Part shown: piece after piece, positions 19,126-28,322 of the stretch | How the letters are laid out: every line of letters begins with the position of its first letter | How positions within the stretch are numbered: position 1 is the first letter of the stretch | From: Cupriavidus sp. | GTDB lineage: Bacteria; Pseudomonadota; Gammaproteobacteria; Burkholderiales; Burkholderiaceae | Assembly: GCA_031180665.1 (NCBI GenBank) | Contig: JAPSLP010000006.1 | Location: 1-64,000, forward strand | DNA: 64,000 nucleotides | Direction: 5' to 3' | Translations under genes and position numbers: made by a program | The notes under the pieces: model-generated | What the model was told of the DNA's origin: nothing | Databases searched by the model: none | What the model saw: the letters and a program-made list of their open reading frames with translations, nothing else

Positions 19126-20118
19126 CTACGCTCTGGCGCTGACACTGACGCGGTATTGCGGCCATATCCCGCGCGGTTGCGGGCAGACCGCATCGCGCGG
19201 CAGCTGCAACAAGGTCAGGCCGAGCCGTCCCCGGCCGCTTTCGACCGTTCCCATTGACGCTTCCATCAGTTGACCCCCGGCGGGCGCCTGGGAAAACCAG
19301 TCCGACATCGCCACGCGGCGTTCGTGAACGGCGGCAGCCGGCATGGCGTCGCTCGACGGTTCGATCGTGCCCTGCTCGTCCCGCACCGGCAGCGCGGCTG
19401 TATCGATGCGCCAGCCCGCCGAGCACGCCGTTTCGCTGAGCCAGCTGGCGCGCACCGTCCCGGCCTCATCGAGTACCAGCACGGCCTTCTGCGCCGTCCG
19501 CGCGAGCCAGCGCCGCGCCGCATGCAGCAGCGGCACTTGCAGTCGGGAGGCGAAGGCCATCAGCACGTCGCCATCGACATGGCCCGTCAGACCGAGATGG
19601 CAGGCGGCCGCCGGCATCGTCAGGCGGGCCGCAAAGCTGTAGGCGCGCGCCGCCGGGCTGTCGTCATCGGCCAGCGAAAACAAGCTGGCTTGCCGGCATT
19701 CGAACGCATCGGTATCAGCATGCTCGCCGCGCATCGCATAGCAGGCGAGCAGCCAGGCCTGGACGAAGCGGATATCGGACGGACGCAGCGCGGTCCGATG
19801 CAGCAGCGTCCAGCCGCCGTTGCCGGTCCGGTACAGCACGCCGTCGACGTCGCCGAGTTCCGCCGCCTGGACCGACACGATCGGATCGCGGCGGCCCAGA
19901 ATGGCTGCCGCCCCAAGCGCCAGCCCGCCCACGTCCAGCGGTGCCGTCGGCGGCGTGGCGCAGGCCTCGCGCAGCGCGGCGATGATCGGAAAGCATGGCG
20001 GACGAGCCGGCTCGTCGGCGTCCAATGCCAAATGCGGAGCCCAGCCGAGCGCGCCGGCACCGGGGTGTGCGATCCCGGGTGCCGTGCCGGCAAGGCGGAC
20101 GCGTTGAAGCTGTTTCAT
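19126..20118 (-). CDS. Hypothetical protein, possibly degenerate ImmA/IrrE-like
   Basis: 330-aa protein that lies 28 bp downstream of the acyl-CoA dehydrogenase on the same strand. Sequence order resembles ImmA/IrrE (M78) proteins: DGVLYRTGNGGWTLL, then RPSDIRFVQAWLLACYAM where those proteins have R-F-T-L-A-H-E-x-x-H, then RAYSFAARLTMPAA (their AN-FAA-LLMP) and LMAFASRLQVPLLHAARRW. The metal-binding HExxH is absent, so any such domain would be inactive. The C-terminal third is unlike that family. The similarity is my reading of patterns, not an alignment; function unknown. Confidence 0.6.
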   Translation of the reverse strand: MKQLQRVRLAGTAPGIAHPGAGALGWAPHLALDADEPARPPCFPIIAALREACATPPTAPLDVGGLALGAAAILGRRDPIVSVQAAELGDVDGVLYRTGNGGWTLLHRTALRPSDIRFVQAWLLACYAMRGEHADTDAFECRQASLFSLADDDSPAARAYSFAARLTMPAAACHLGLTGHVDGDVLMAFASRLQVPLLHAARRWLARTAQKAVLVLDEAGTVRASWLSETACSAGWRIDTAALPVRDEQGTIEPSSDAMPAAAVHERRVAMSDWFSQAPAGGQLMEASMGTVESGRGRLGLTLLQLPRDAVCPQPRGIWPQYRVSVSARA

Positions 20119-20146
20119 GCTCGAACCCTCCGCGTCCGGCCCGGCT

Positions 20147-21304
20147 TCAATCGCGCAGCAGCTGCTTGGCGATGATCATCTGCTGGATCTGCGTGGTGCC
20201 TTCGTACAGGCGCAGCAGACGGACATCGCGGTAGAACCGTTCGGCCTTGTACTCGGCGATATAGCCGGCGCCGCCATGGATCTGCACCGCGCGATCGGCC
20301 ACGCGGCCGACCATCTCGGTACAGAACATCTTGACGCACGAGGCCAGCATGCTGACTTCGGGATCGCTCTTGCCCGGCTCCTTGGCGTCGTAGCGCTGCG
20401 CGCAATCGCGCACCATCGACAGGCCGGCGTAGAGCTCGGCCTGGCTGTCGGCCAGCATGCCCTGGATCAGCTGGAACTCGCCGATCGGACGGCCGAACTG
20501 CTTGCGATCCTTGGCGTAGGCCACCGCATCGGTCAGCAGGCGGTGCGCCATGCCGCAGGCCAGCGCGGAGATATGCAGGCGACCGCGGTCGAGCACCTTC
20601 ATCGCGGTCTTGAAGCCCACGCCCGGCACGCCGCCGATGATATTGGCGGCCGGCACGCGCACGTTCTCGAGCACCACGTCGCAAGTCTTGGTGCCGCGCT
20701 GGCCCATCTTCTTGTCAGGCTTGCCCAGCGAAATCCCCGGCGTGTCTGCCGGCACGATGAAGGCCGAGATGCCCGATGCGCCCGGGCCGCCGGTGCGCGC
20801 CATCAGCGTGAAGGCGCCCGCGCGCGGCGCATTGGTGATGAAGCGCTTGGTGCCGTTGATCACATAGTGATCGCCGTCGAGCTCGGCCTTGGTCTGCAGC
20901 GAGGCGGCGTCGGAGCCGGCGTTCGGCTCGGTCAGCGCGAACGAGATCACCAGCTCGCCGCTGGCGATGCGCGGCAGGTAGTTCTGCTTCTGCTCCTCGG
21001 TGCCATCCATCAGGATGCCTTGCGAACCGATACCGACGTTGGTGCCGAACACCGAGCGGAAGGCCAGCGCGGTATGGCCCAGGTCGTAGACGACATCGCA
21101 CTCCTGCGACATCGACAGGCCGATGCCGCCGTAGTTTTCCGGAATCGAGATGCCGAACAGGCCCATCTCCTTCATGTCGGCCACGATATCGGCCGGCACG
21201 TCGTCCGTTTCCTCGAGGATGTCCTCGGCGGGCTTCAGGCGCTCTTCGATGAAGCGCTGCACCGAGGCGCGCAGCAAGGAAAACGATTCGGTGTCCAGGG
21301 TCAT
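20147..21304 (-). CDS. Acyl-CoA dehydrogenase
   Basis: 385-aa flavin-dependent acyl-CoA dehydrogenase of normal length. Signature segments: FALTEPNAGSDAASLQT (FAD/substrate loop), RGTKTCDVVLENVRVPAANIIG, GRLHISALACGMA, and the C-terminal IHGGAGYIAEYKAERFYRDVRLLRLYEGTTQIQQ with the catalytic base E368. It introduces the trans-2 double bond into a CoA thioester and passes electrons to ETF. It is divergent from the LysR gene at 21547; a direct repeat in the shared 242-bp gap is a candidate operator. Chain-length preference is not predictable. Confidence 0.95.
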   Translation of the reverse strand: MTLDTESFSLLRASVQRFIEERLKPAEDILEETDDVPADIVADMKEMGLFGISIPENYGGIGLSMSQECDVVYDLGHTALAFRSVFGTNVGIGSQGILMDGTEEQKQNYLPRIASGELVISFALTEPNAGSDAASLQTKAELDGDHYVINGTKRFITNAPRAGAFTLMARTGGPGASGISAFIVPADTPGISLGKPDKKMGQRGTKTCDVVLENVRVPAANIIGGVPGVGFKTAMKVLDRGRLHISALACGMAHRLLTDAVAYAKDRKQFGRPIGEFQLIQGMLADSQAELYAGLSMVRDCAQRYDAKEPGKSDPEVSMLASCVKMFCTEMVGRVADRAVQIHGGAGYIAEYKAERFYRDVRLLRLYEGTTQIQQMIIAKQLLRD

Positions 21305-21428
21305 GGCGATCTCCGTGGGAATTCGGTGGAGGAAGGGGTGGCAGCCGCGAGGCCGGCAGCGGTCCGGGGCCGGACCGGCCGATCCGGCAATGCGGGCGGA
21401 TCGCCGTCATGGTACGCCGACCCCGGAT

Positions 21429-21480
21429 TTTGACAATCCACGCCAGCTTGGACAGAATGGACAGCCATATTTGACAATCC
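21429..21480. promoter_or_regulatory. Direct-repeat candidate LysR operator
   Basis: TTTGACAATCC occurs twice in the same orientation at 21429-21439 and 21470-21480, 41 bp apart (about four helical turns), with GGACAGAATGGACAG between. It lies in the divergent acyl-CoA dehydrogenase/LysR spacer, where a regulator tetramer could bind both repeats. Confidence 0.5.
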
Positions 21481-21546
21481 CACGGCGGGCGCCGCCATCC
21501 GGCCCGCCGTCCCGGCCCTTCCCCTCTTCCCCTTCCCCGTCTCGCC

Positions 21547-22473
21547 ATGATGGATCTGAACGCCCTGCGCCTGTTCGTCGATATCGTCGATGCCGGCAAC
21601 CTGTCCGCCGCCGCGCGCAAGCTGAAGATGACGCGCGCCAACGTCAGCTACCGGCTCAAGGCGCTGGAGGAAGAACTGGGCGTGCAGCTGCTGCGCCGCA
21701 CCACGCGCCATGTCGAGCCGACTCCCGTGGGCGCCGGCCTCTACGAGCACGGCCGCAACATCCTGGCCGAGGTGGCCGCGGCCGATGCGCTGATCACCAA
21801 TATGGGCAAGACGCTGCAGGGCCATGTGCGGCTGTCGGTGCCGACCGGGCTGGGTCACGCGCTGCTCTCGCCGCTGCTGGTGCAGTTCAAGCACCGCTAC
21901 CCCGACATCACGCTCGATGTGGTGTTCGACAACCGCATCCACAACCTGGTCTCGGAGGACGTCGAGGTCGCGCTGCGGATCATCTCGACGCCGCCCGATT
22001 CGGTGGTCGCCACCGAAATCGGCGAGGTGGACTGGGTGGCGTGCGCCTCGCCGGCCTATCTGGCCGCGCAGCCGGCGCCGCAAACGCTTGCTGATCTGCA
22101 GCGCCATGCGATTGTCTGCGCCTCGCCGGTCGGGCAGAAGCTGAAAGCCTTCGGCACGCGCGCCGGCGAGGACGAACGCGAGCAGGTCGCGCTGGAACCC
22201 ACACTCAGCTCCGAGAACTTCGCCTTCCTGAAGGAGGCCGTGCTGGGCGATGTCGGCATCGGCATCTTCCCGCTCTACGCAATCGCGCGCGAACTCGCCG
22301 CCGGCCAGCTGACGCCGGTATTGCGGGACTACCGCATCAGCGTGTTCGGCAGCCGGCTCTATATGCTGACGCTGCCGAACCGCTACCAGACCATGGCGAC
22401 GCGCTGCCTGCTGACGTTCCTGAAGGGGGAACTGCAAGCGATCTGGCCCCGGCTGGCCGCGATGCCGCAGTGA
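21547..22473 (+). CDS. LysR-family regulator of the divergent acyl-CoA dehydrogenase
   Basis: 308-aa LysR protein: HTH MDLNALRLFVDIVDAGNLSAAARKLKMTRANVSYRLKALEEELGVQLLRRTTR; effector domain with LSVPTGLGHALLSPLLVQFKHRYPDITLDVVFDNR. The start may be 21547 or the next codon, 21550 (ATGATG). Divergent from the acyl-CoA dehydrogenase at 20147-21304, so likely its regulator. Ligand unknown. Confidence 0.92.
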   Translation: MMDLNALRLFVDIVDAGNLSAAARKLKMTRANVSYRLKALEEELGVQLLRRTTRHVEPTPVGAGLYEHGRNILAEVAAADALITNMGKTLQGHVRLSVPTGLGHALLSPLLVQFKHRYPDITLDVVFDNRIHNLVSEDVEVALRIISTPPDSVVATEIGEVDWVACASPAYLAAQPAPQTLADLQRHAIVCASPVGQKLKAFGTRAGEDEREQVALEPTLSSENFAFLKEAVLGDVGIGIFPLYAIARELAAGQLTPVLRDYRISVFGSRLYMLTLPNRYQTMATRCLLTFLKGELQAIWPRLAAMPQ

Positions 22474-22495
22474 GGGAATGCCGCGCCGGCGACCC

Positions 22496-23506
22496 TCAGT
22501 CCGGCCCGCCCGTCGAGGCGCGCTCGATCACGCGAAAGCCGACATCGACGATACGCGGCTCCACCGGCAACCCCTTGCACTTGTCCAGGATCAGCCGCGC
22601 GGCGGTCTCGCCGATATGCGCGGCATCGACCTGGACCGTGGTCAGCGACGGCGCCATATGGGCTGACGCCTCGGCATCGCCGAAGCCGCAGACCGCGAGA
22701 TCCCCGGGCACGCGCAGGCCCCGGGCCTGCGCTTCGACCAGCACGCCCTGCGCCAGCTGGTCCGAGCTGCAGCAGATCGCCTGCAGACCGGGCTCCTTCT
22801 CCAGCAGCTCCGCCAGCGCGCGCCGCCCCAACGGCAGGTTGCTCGGCGCCGGCACGACGGCGGTCGGCACCGGCCGGCCGAAGGTCGACACGAATGCCTC
22901 CGAGCGGATGCGAGCGCGGCGATCGTCGCCGGTGGCGATGCCCACGCGCTGCCAGCCCTTCGACAGGAAATAGCCCGCCACCGCGCTGCCGACCTTGACG
23001 TGCGAGAAGCCGACCGCCATGTCCACCGGCCGGTCGCTGAGCTCCCACGTCTCCACCACCGGAATGCCCGACTGGCGCAGACGCTCGCGCGCCGCCTCCG
23101 ACTGGATCAGCCCGGTGACGACGATGCCGTCGGGGCGCCGCCCGATCATCGCGTTGAGCAGTGCCTCCTCGCGCGAATCGTCGTAGCTGCTCTGGCCGAG
23201 GATCAGGTGGTAGCCGGCCGCCTCGAGCGTCTCGGTCAACGCCTTGATGGTCGGCAGGAACTGCGTCACGGCAATATCCGGCACCACCGCCGCCACCATC
23301 AGGCTGCGCCGGGACTTCAGTCCGCCGGCGATCAGGTTGGGGATATAGCCGACCGCCTCGGCAGCCTGCTGCACGCGTTCGATGGTCTTGGCCGACACCA
23401 TGCCGGGATTGCTCAGCGCGCGGGAGGCAGTGATCAGCGACACGCCGGCCTCGCGGGCGACGTCATGCAGGGTGACGGACTTGTTCTGGGCTTTGGTGGT
23501 GGCCAC
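22496..23506 (-). CDS. LacI-family repressor of the galactarate genes
   Basis: 336-aa LacI/GalR regulator. HTH: SVTLHDVAREAGVSLITASRALSNPGMVSAKTIERVQQAAEAVGYIPN; ligand domain with FLPTIKALTETLEAAGYHLILGQSSYD and the C-terminal VPGDLAVCGFGDAEASAHMAPSLTTVQV. The branch resembles the gluconate repressor GntR. GTG 23506 is chosen to give the usual head length; an ATG at 23566 in the same frame would add 20 Pro-rich residues. It is divergent from a galactarate-type dehydratase, with two matching palindromes in the 265-bp spacer, so it likely represses sugar-diacid use until inducer binds. Confidence 0.88.
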   Translation of the reverse strand: MATTKAQNKSVTLHDVAREAGVSLITASRALSNPGMVSAKTIERVQQAAEAVGYIPNLIAGGLKSRRSLMVAAVVPDIAVTQFLPTIKALTETLEAAGYHLILGQSSYDDSREEALLNAMIGRRPDGIVVTGLIQSEAARERLRQSGIPVVETWELSDRPVDMAVGFSHVKVGSAVAGYFLSKGWQRVGIATGDDRRARIRSEAFVSTFGRPVPTAVVPAPSNLPLGRRALAELLEKEPGLQAICCSSDQLAQGVLVEAQARGLRVPGDLAVCGFGDAEASAHMAPSLTTVQVDAAHIGETAARLILDKCKGLPVEPRIVDVGFRVIERASTGGPD

Positions 23507-23604
23507 GTCAGGTCTCGGGTCGGGGCAAACGGGATGGCAACGGACAGGCGGATGCGGGAAAGCCATTAGCCGGCATCGCGGCGAAGCGCGTTGACATCCA
23601 CGAT

Positions 23605-23620
23605 ATGACAACGTTAGCAT
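23605..23620. promoter_or_regulatory. LacI-type operator, imperfect copy
   Basis: ATGACAACGTTAGCAT differs at two positions from the perfect palindrome 106 bp away. It lies about 100 bp before the repressor start and could serve autoregulation or DNA looping with the second operator. Confidence 0.65.
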
Positions 23621-23710
23621 TTCGCCGAAACGCGCCCGTTCCTGTCACGCCGCACCGCAATATCGCAGTGCACGGCGCCCGACATTGTAACGGGCTTCCT
23701 TTGGCACCGG

Positions 23711-23728
23711 AATGACAACGTTGTCATT
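23711..23728. promoter_or_regulatory. LacI-type operator, perfect palindrome
   Basis: AATGACAACGTTGTCATT is an 18-bp perfect palindrome with the central CG typical of LacI-family operators, 44 bp upstream of the dehydratase ATG. Together with the imperfect copy it forms the expected control region for the divergent repressor and catabolic operon. Confidence 0.75.
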
Positions 23729-23771
23729 GCGGCTATGCAACGAAGACCTGCCGCCGCACGGAGACCGCCCC

Positions 23772-24908
23772 ATGACCCTCGCCGCCGACCGCATCGCCTG
23801 GATCCGCCTGTCCAGCTGTTATCTGCCGCTGGCCACCCCGATCAGCGACGCCAAGGTACTGACCGGCCGCCAGAAGCCGATGACCGAGGTTGCCATCCTG
23901 TTCGCCGAGATCGCCACGGCCGAAGGGCGTGAGGGCCTGGGCTTCAGCTATGCGAAGCGCGCCGGCGGTCCGGGCCAGTACGCCCATGCCTGCGAGCTCG
24001 CGCCCACGCTGCTGGGCGAGGACCCCAGCGATATCGCGCGGCTGTGGGACAAGCTGTGCTGGGCCGGCGCCTCCGTCGGGCGCAGCGGCATGGCGACGCA
24101 GGCGATCGGCGCCTTCGACGTTGCGCTGTGGGATCTGAAGGCGCGCCGCGCCGGCCTGTCGCTGGCCAAGCTGCTGGGTGCGCAGCGCGAGGCGGTGCGC
24201 TGCTACAACACCTCGGGCGGCTTCCTGCATACGCCGCTCGATCAACTGTTGATCAACGCCGCGGCCTCGGTCGAACGCGGCATCGGCGGCATCAAGCTCA
24301 AGGTCGGCCAGCCGGACGGGGCGCGCGACCTGGAACGCGTCGCCGCCGTGCGCCAGCATCTGGGCGAGGCGGTGCCGCTGATGGTCGACGCCAACCAGCA
24401 GTGGGACCGCCCCACCGCGCAGCGCATGTGCCGGACGCTGGAGCCGTTCAACCTGGTCTGGATCGAGGAACCGCTGGACGCCTACGACCACGAGGGCCAT
24501 GCCGCGCTGGCCGCGCAGTTCGATACCCCGATCGCCACCGGCGAGATGCTGACCAGCGCCGCCGAACACTGGGACCTGATCCGCCACCGCGCCGCCGACT
24601 ACCTGATGCCCGATGCCCCGCGCGTGGGCGGCATCACGCCCTTCCTGAAGGTCGCCGCGCTGGCCGAGCACGCCGGGCTGATGCTGGCCCCGCATTTCGC
24701 GATGGAGCTGCACATCCACCTGGCCGCCGCGTATCCGCGCGAGCCTTGGGTCGAGCATTTCGACTGGCTCGAGCCGCTGTTCAACGAGCGGCTCGACATC
24801 CGCGATGGCCGCATCGTCGTGCCGACGCGGCCGGGCCTGGGCGTATCGATCAGCGAGCAGGCGCGTGCATGGACCCGCGCGCAAGCGGAATTCGGCGAGC
24901 GGCCATAA
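23772..24908 (+). CDS. Enolase-superfamily L-talarate/galactarate-type dehydratase
   Basis: 378-aa member of the mandelate racemase subgroup. Active-site features: KxK pair K175/K177 (GGIKLKVGQ), metal ligands D206 (VDANQQW), E232 (IEEPL) and E258 (ATGEML), and general base H308 (APHFAMELH). These and the length fit L-talarate/galactarate dehydratase, which makes 5-keto-4-deoxy-D-glucarate. ATG 23772 with GGAGA upstream is used; an earlier ATG (23712) lies inside the operator. First gene of an operon with a Bug protein and GarD; the exact substrate (talarate, galactarate or another acid sugar) is inferred. Confidence 0.85.
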   Translation: MTLAADRIAWIRLSSCYLPLATPISDAKVLTGRQKPMTEVAILFAEIATAEGREGLGFSYAKRAGGPGQYAHACELAPTLLGEDPSDIARLWDKLCWAGASVGRSGMATQAIGAFDVALWDLKARRAGLSLAKLLGAQREAVRCYNTSGGFLHTPLDQLLINAAASVERGIGGIKLKVGQPDGARDLERVAAVRQHLGEAVPLMVDANQQWDRPTAQRMCRTLEPFNLVWIEEPLDAYDHEGHAALAAQFDTPIATGEMLTSAAEHWDLIRHRAADYLMPDAPRVGGITPFLKVAALAEHAGLMLAPHFAMELHIHLAAAYPREPWVEHFDWLEPLFNERLDIRDGRIVVPTRPGLGVSISEQARAWTRAQAEFGERP

Positions 24909-24993
24909 GGGCGGCCCGCCAACCCAAGACAGGCCGGCGCCCAAGACCGGCCGACGCACCGAGAGCGCAGATCCCATCCTCAAGGAGACACTG

Positions 24994-25953
24994 ATGAAAC
25001 GCCTGATCGCCACGCTGGCCGTCGGCCTTGCCACCACCCTGTCCGCCCATGCCGCCTGGCCCGACAAGCCGGTCGCCATGGTGGTGCCCTTCCCCGCCGG
25101 CGGCTCGACCGACGTGATCGCCCGCATCCTGGGCGCCAAGCTGCAGGAGCAGACCGGCGCCAGCTTCGTGGTGGAGAACAAACCCGGCGCGGCGGGCGCG
25201 ATCGGCGCCAGCTTCGTCAAGCGCGCGCCACCGGACGGCTACACGCTGCTCGTGTCCTCGCTCGGGCCGCTGGTCATCGCGCCGCATCTGATCAAGAGCA
25301 CGCCCTACGATCCGGCCCGCGATTTCGACTACATCTCGGTGGCGGTACAGGCACCGAACATCCTGGCGGTGCCGGCCAACTCGCGCTTCCAGACGCTGCA
25401 GGAAGTCGTGGCGTACCTCAAGGCCAATCCGGGCAAGCTGACCTTCGCCTCGGCCGGCAACGGCACCAGCGACCATCTGACCGCCGAGCTGTTCTGGCAG
25501 CAGACCGGCACCAGCGGCACCCATGTCCCCTACAAGGGCGGCGCGCCGGCGATGAACGACCTGATCGGCGGCCAGGTCGATGCGACCTTCATGAACATCA
25601 ACACGGCGATGCCGCACGTCAGGGCCGGCAAGATCCGCGCGCTGGCGATCACCAGCACGCAGCGCTCGCCGGTGCTGCCGTCGGTGCCGACCATGGACGA
25701 GGCAGGGATCAAGAACCTCGTCGTCTATTCATGGCAAGCCGTGGCGGCGCCCCGGGGGCTGCCCGTCGATATCCGCGAGCGGCTGCACAAGGGCATCGTC
25801 GCCGGGCTGAACGACCCTGCTGTCAAGAACAAGCTGCTCGAGGTCGGCTTCGAGATCGTCGGCAATACGCCCGAACAGTTCACCCGCTTCCAGGCCGCCG
25901 AGTCGGCCCGCTGGAAGCGCGTCATCGAAACCGGAAAGATCGCCGCCGACTGA
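24994..25953 (+). CDS. Bug/TctC-type periplasmic binding protein (galactarate operon)
   Basis: 319-aa tripartite-tricarboxylate-transporter receptor of the Bug family. A Sec signal ([20 protein letters not shown]) precedes [26 protein letters not shown], with the conserved [19 protein letters not shown] loop near residue 180. AAGGAG is 7 bp before ATG 24994. Bug proteins bind carboxylates through two bridging waters; between two sugar-diacid dehydratases, galactarate or glucarate is the likely ligand. No TctA/TctB membrane genes are near, which is common in this group. Confidence 0.93.
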   Translation: MKRLIATLAVGLATTLSAHAAWPDKPVAMVVPFPAGGSTDVIARILGAKLQEQTGASFVVENKPGAAGAIGASFVKRAPPDGYTLLVSSLGPLVIAPHLIKSTPYDPARDFDYISVAVQAPNILAVPANSRFQTLQEVVAYLKANPGKLTFASAGNGTSDHLTAELFWQQTGTSGTHVPYKGGAPAMNDLIGGQVDATFMNINTAMPHVRAGKIRALAITSTQRSPVLPSVPTMDEAGIKNLVVYSWQAVAAPRGLPVDIRERLHKGIVAGLNDPAVKNKLLEVGFEIVGNTPEQFTRFQAAESARWKRVIETGKIAAD

Positions 25954-25975
25954 CGGCGGCACAGGAGAACCACTG

Positions 25976-27541
25976 ATGATGCAAACGGCGAGCCGCGGCC
26001 CCGGCCAACCGCTCTATATCCGCATGCACGAGGCCGACAACGTCGCCATCGTCGCCAACGACGGCGGCCTGCCGGCCGGCGCCACCTTCCCATGCGGACT
26101 GCGACTGGTCGAGAACGTGCCGCAGGGCCACAAGGTCGCGCTGGTCGATCTGGACGAGGGCGCGCCGGTGCTGCGCTACAACGTCGTCATCGGCTACACG
26201 CTCAAGCCGCTGCCGCGCGGCAGCTGGGTCAACGAGCGTGTGCTGCGGATGCCGTCCGCGCCCGAACTGGACGCGCTGCCGATCGCCAATCGCGTGCCGC
26301 CCGCGCTGCCGCCGCTGGAGGGCTATACCTTCCAGGGCTACCGCAATGCCGACGGCTCGGTCGGCACGCGCAACATCCTGGCGATCACGACCACGGTGCA
26401 ATGCGTGGCCGGCGTGGTGGACTTCGCCGTGCGCCGGATCAAGGCCGAGCTGCTGCCGCGCTATCCGAACGTCGACGACGTGGTCGCACTGGAACACGGC
26501 TATGGCTGCGGCGTGGCCATCGACGCGCCCGATGCGATCATCCCGATCCGCACGATCCGCAACCTGGCGCTCAATCCGAACTTCGGCGGCGAAGTGATGA
26601 TCGTCAGCCTGGGCTGCGAGAAGCTGCAGCCGACGCGGCTGATCGAGGCCGGCACGATCCCGCTGCAGATCGAGGGCGGCGCGCCCGATGTGGTGTGCCT
26701 GCAGGACGAGCGCCATGTCGGCTTCGGCTCGATGATCGACTCGATCCTGGAGACCGCCGAGCGCCATCTGCAACGCCTGAATGCACGCCGGCGCGAGACC
26801 TGCCCGGCCTCCGAGCTGGTCGTCGGCGTGCAGTGCGGCGGCAGCGACGCGTTCTCCGGCGTCACGGCCAATCCTGCAGTCGGCTTCGCCACCGATCTGC
26901 TGGTGCGCGCCGGCGCCACCGTGATGTTCTCCGAGGTCACCGAGGTACGCGACGGCATCGATCAGCTGACCGCGCGCGCCGCCACGCCCGACGTCGCACA
27001 GGCGATGATCGAGCAGATGGCGTGGTACGACCATTACCTCAGCAAGGGCCGCGTCGACCGCAGCGCGAACACCACGCCGGGCAACAAGAAGGGCGGGCTG
27101 TCGAACATCGTCGAGAAGGCGATGGGCTCGATCGTCAAGTCGGGCACCGGGCCGATCCACGGCGTGGTGGCCCCCGGCGAGAAGGCGACGCGGAAGGGCC
27201 TGCTCTATGCGGCGACGCCGGCCAGCGATTTCATCTGCGGCACGCTGCAGCTGGCCGCCGGCATGAACCTGCATGTGTTCACCACCGGCCGCGGCACGCC
27301 GTACGGACTGGCGGAAGTCCCGGTGATCAAGGTCGCCACGCGCAGCGACCTGGCGCGCCGCTGGCACGACCTGATGGACATCGACGCCGGCCGGATCGCC
27401 ACCGGCGAGGCCACCATCGAAGAGGTGGGCTGGCAGCTGTTCCACGCGATGCTGGACATCGCCAGCGGCCGCAAGTCGTATGCCGAGCAGTGGAAGCTGC
27501 AGAACGCGCTGGTGCTGTTCAATCCGGCGCCGGTGACCTGA
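25976..27541 (+). CDS. garD: Galactarate dehydratase
   Basis: 521-aa UxaA/GarD-family dehydratase with an N-terminal SAF-like domain (residues ~10-85) and the large C-terminal domain. GarD-specific segments: [58 protein letters not shown], and [20 protein letters not shown]. It dehydrates galactarate to 5-keto-4-deoxy-D-glucarate using Fe(II). It is the last gene of the operon led by an enolase-superfamily dehydratase, so two unrelated enzymes may cover the same or related substrates. It overlaps the convergent eutC by 23 bp. Confidence 0.94.
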   Translation: MMQTASRGPGQPLYIRMHEADNVAIVANDGGLPAGATFPCGLRLVENVPQGHKVALVDLDEGAPVLRYNVVIGYTLKPLPRGSWVNERVLRMPSAPELDALPIANRVPPALPPLEGYTFQGYRNADGSVGTRNILAITTTVQCVAGVVDFAVRRIKAELLPRYPNVDDVVALEHGYGCGVAIDAPDAIIPIRTIRNLALNPNFGGEVMIVSLGCEKLQPTRLIEAGTIPLQIEGGAPDVVCLQDERHVGFGSMIDSILETAERHLQRLNARRRETCPASELVVGVQCGGSDAFSGVTANPAVGFATDLLVRAGATVMFSEVTEVRDGIDQLTARAATPDVAQAMIEQMAWYDHYLSKGRVDRSANTTPGNKKGGLSNIVEKAMGSIVKSGTGPIHGVVAPGEKATRKGLLYAATPASDFICGTLQLAAGMNLHVFTTGRGTPYGLAEVPVIKVATRSDLARRWHDLMDIDAGRIATGEATIEEVGWQLFHAMLDIASGRKSYAEQWKLQNALVLFNPAPVT

Positions 27542-28304
27542 GGGCCGCGGCTTCGTCCCGGCCGGGCGCGCCGCTGTCCTCCTTGAGCCGCACGCCGCTG
27601 CAGCCGAGTGCCACTGCGCCGCGCAGCAGCCACGCCAGCCGGTCGGCCGCCTGCTGGTACGACAGCCCTTCGGGCCGCACGTTGGAGATGCAGTTGCGCT
27701 GCGCGTCGGTGCGCCCGGGGTGCGGGTCGTAGGTCAAATAGATGCCCAGGCTGTCCGGTGAGCTGAGCCCCGGACGTTCCCCGATCAGCATCACGACCTG
27801 CCGTGCGCGCAGCAGCTCGCCAATCTCGTCGCCGAGGGCCACGCGCGACTGCTCGGCGATCGCGACCGGGCCGATCCGCCAGTCGGGCAGCCGCTCCCGC
27901 ACCGCGCGCAGTACCGGCACCGCATGGCGCTGCACCGCCTGGGCCGACAAACCATCGGCGATCACGAAGGCCACGTCGCACGGTTCGCCCGCCGCCTGGC
28001 GCAGTCGCTGGCGGCTGTCCTCGTCCAGCCGGCGGCCAAGGTCCGGGCGGCGCAGATACTGCGCGCGATCCGCCGCCGCGCTATGGACTGGCAGGCTGTC
28101 AAACCCGGCCTCGTCCAGCGCCGTCTTGATGGCCTCGCACGACAGCCGCTGGTGTACCGCGTCGCGCGCCTGGGCATGGGCGAGGCCGAACGCGAGCACC
28201 GCATCGGTGGGCTGGCTGTGCCCGGCGCGGCCGAGCGCGATGCGCGCTGAGGTGAACTGGCGCAGCCGTTGCCAGGGATTGGGAGGGACAAGGGTCGAAG
28301 GCAT
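27519..28304 (-). CDS. eutC: Ethanolamine ammonia-lyase small subunit
   Basis: 261-aa EutC. Typical segments: [81 protein letters not shown]. With EutB it forms the adenosylcobalamin-dependent lyase that splits ethanolamine to acetaldehyde and ammonia. It is 18 bp downstream of eutB and its 3' end overlaps garD (27519-27541) convergently. The C-terminus past [11 protein letters not shown] is Ala-rich and variable. Confidence 0.96.
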   Translation of the reverse strand: MPSTLVPPNPWQRLRQFTSARIALGRAGHSQPTDAVLAFGLAHAQARDAVHQRLSCEAIKTALDEAGFDSLPVHSAAADRAQYLRRPDLGRRLDEDSRQRLRQAAGEPCDVAFVIADGLSAQAVQRHAVPVLRAVRERLPDWRIGPVAIAEQSRVALGDEIGELLRARQVVMLIGERPGLSSPDSLGIYLTYDPHPGRTDAQRNCISNVRPEGLSYQQAADRLAWLLRGAVALGCSGVRLKEDSGAPGRDEAAALRSPAPD

Positions 28305-28322
28305 CGATCGCTCCTGGGTCGC

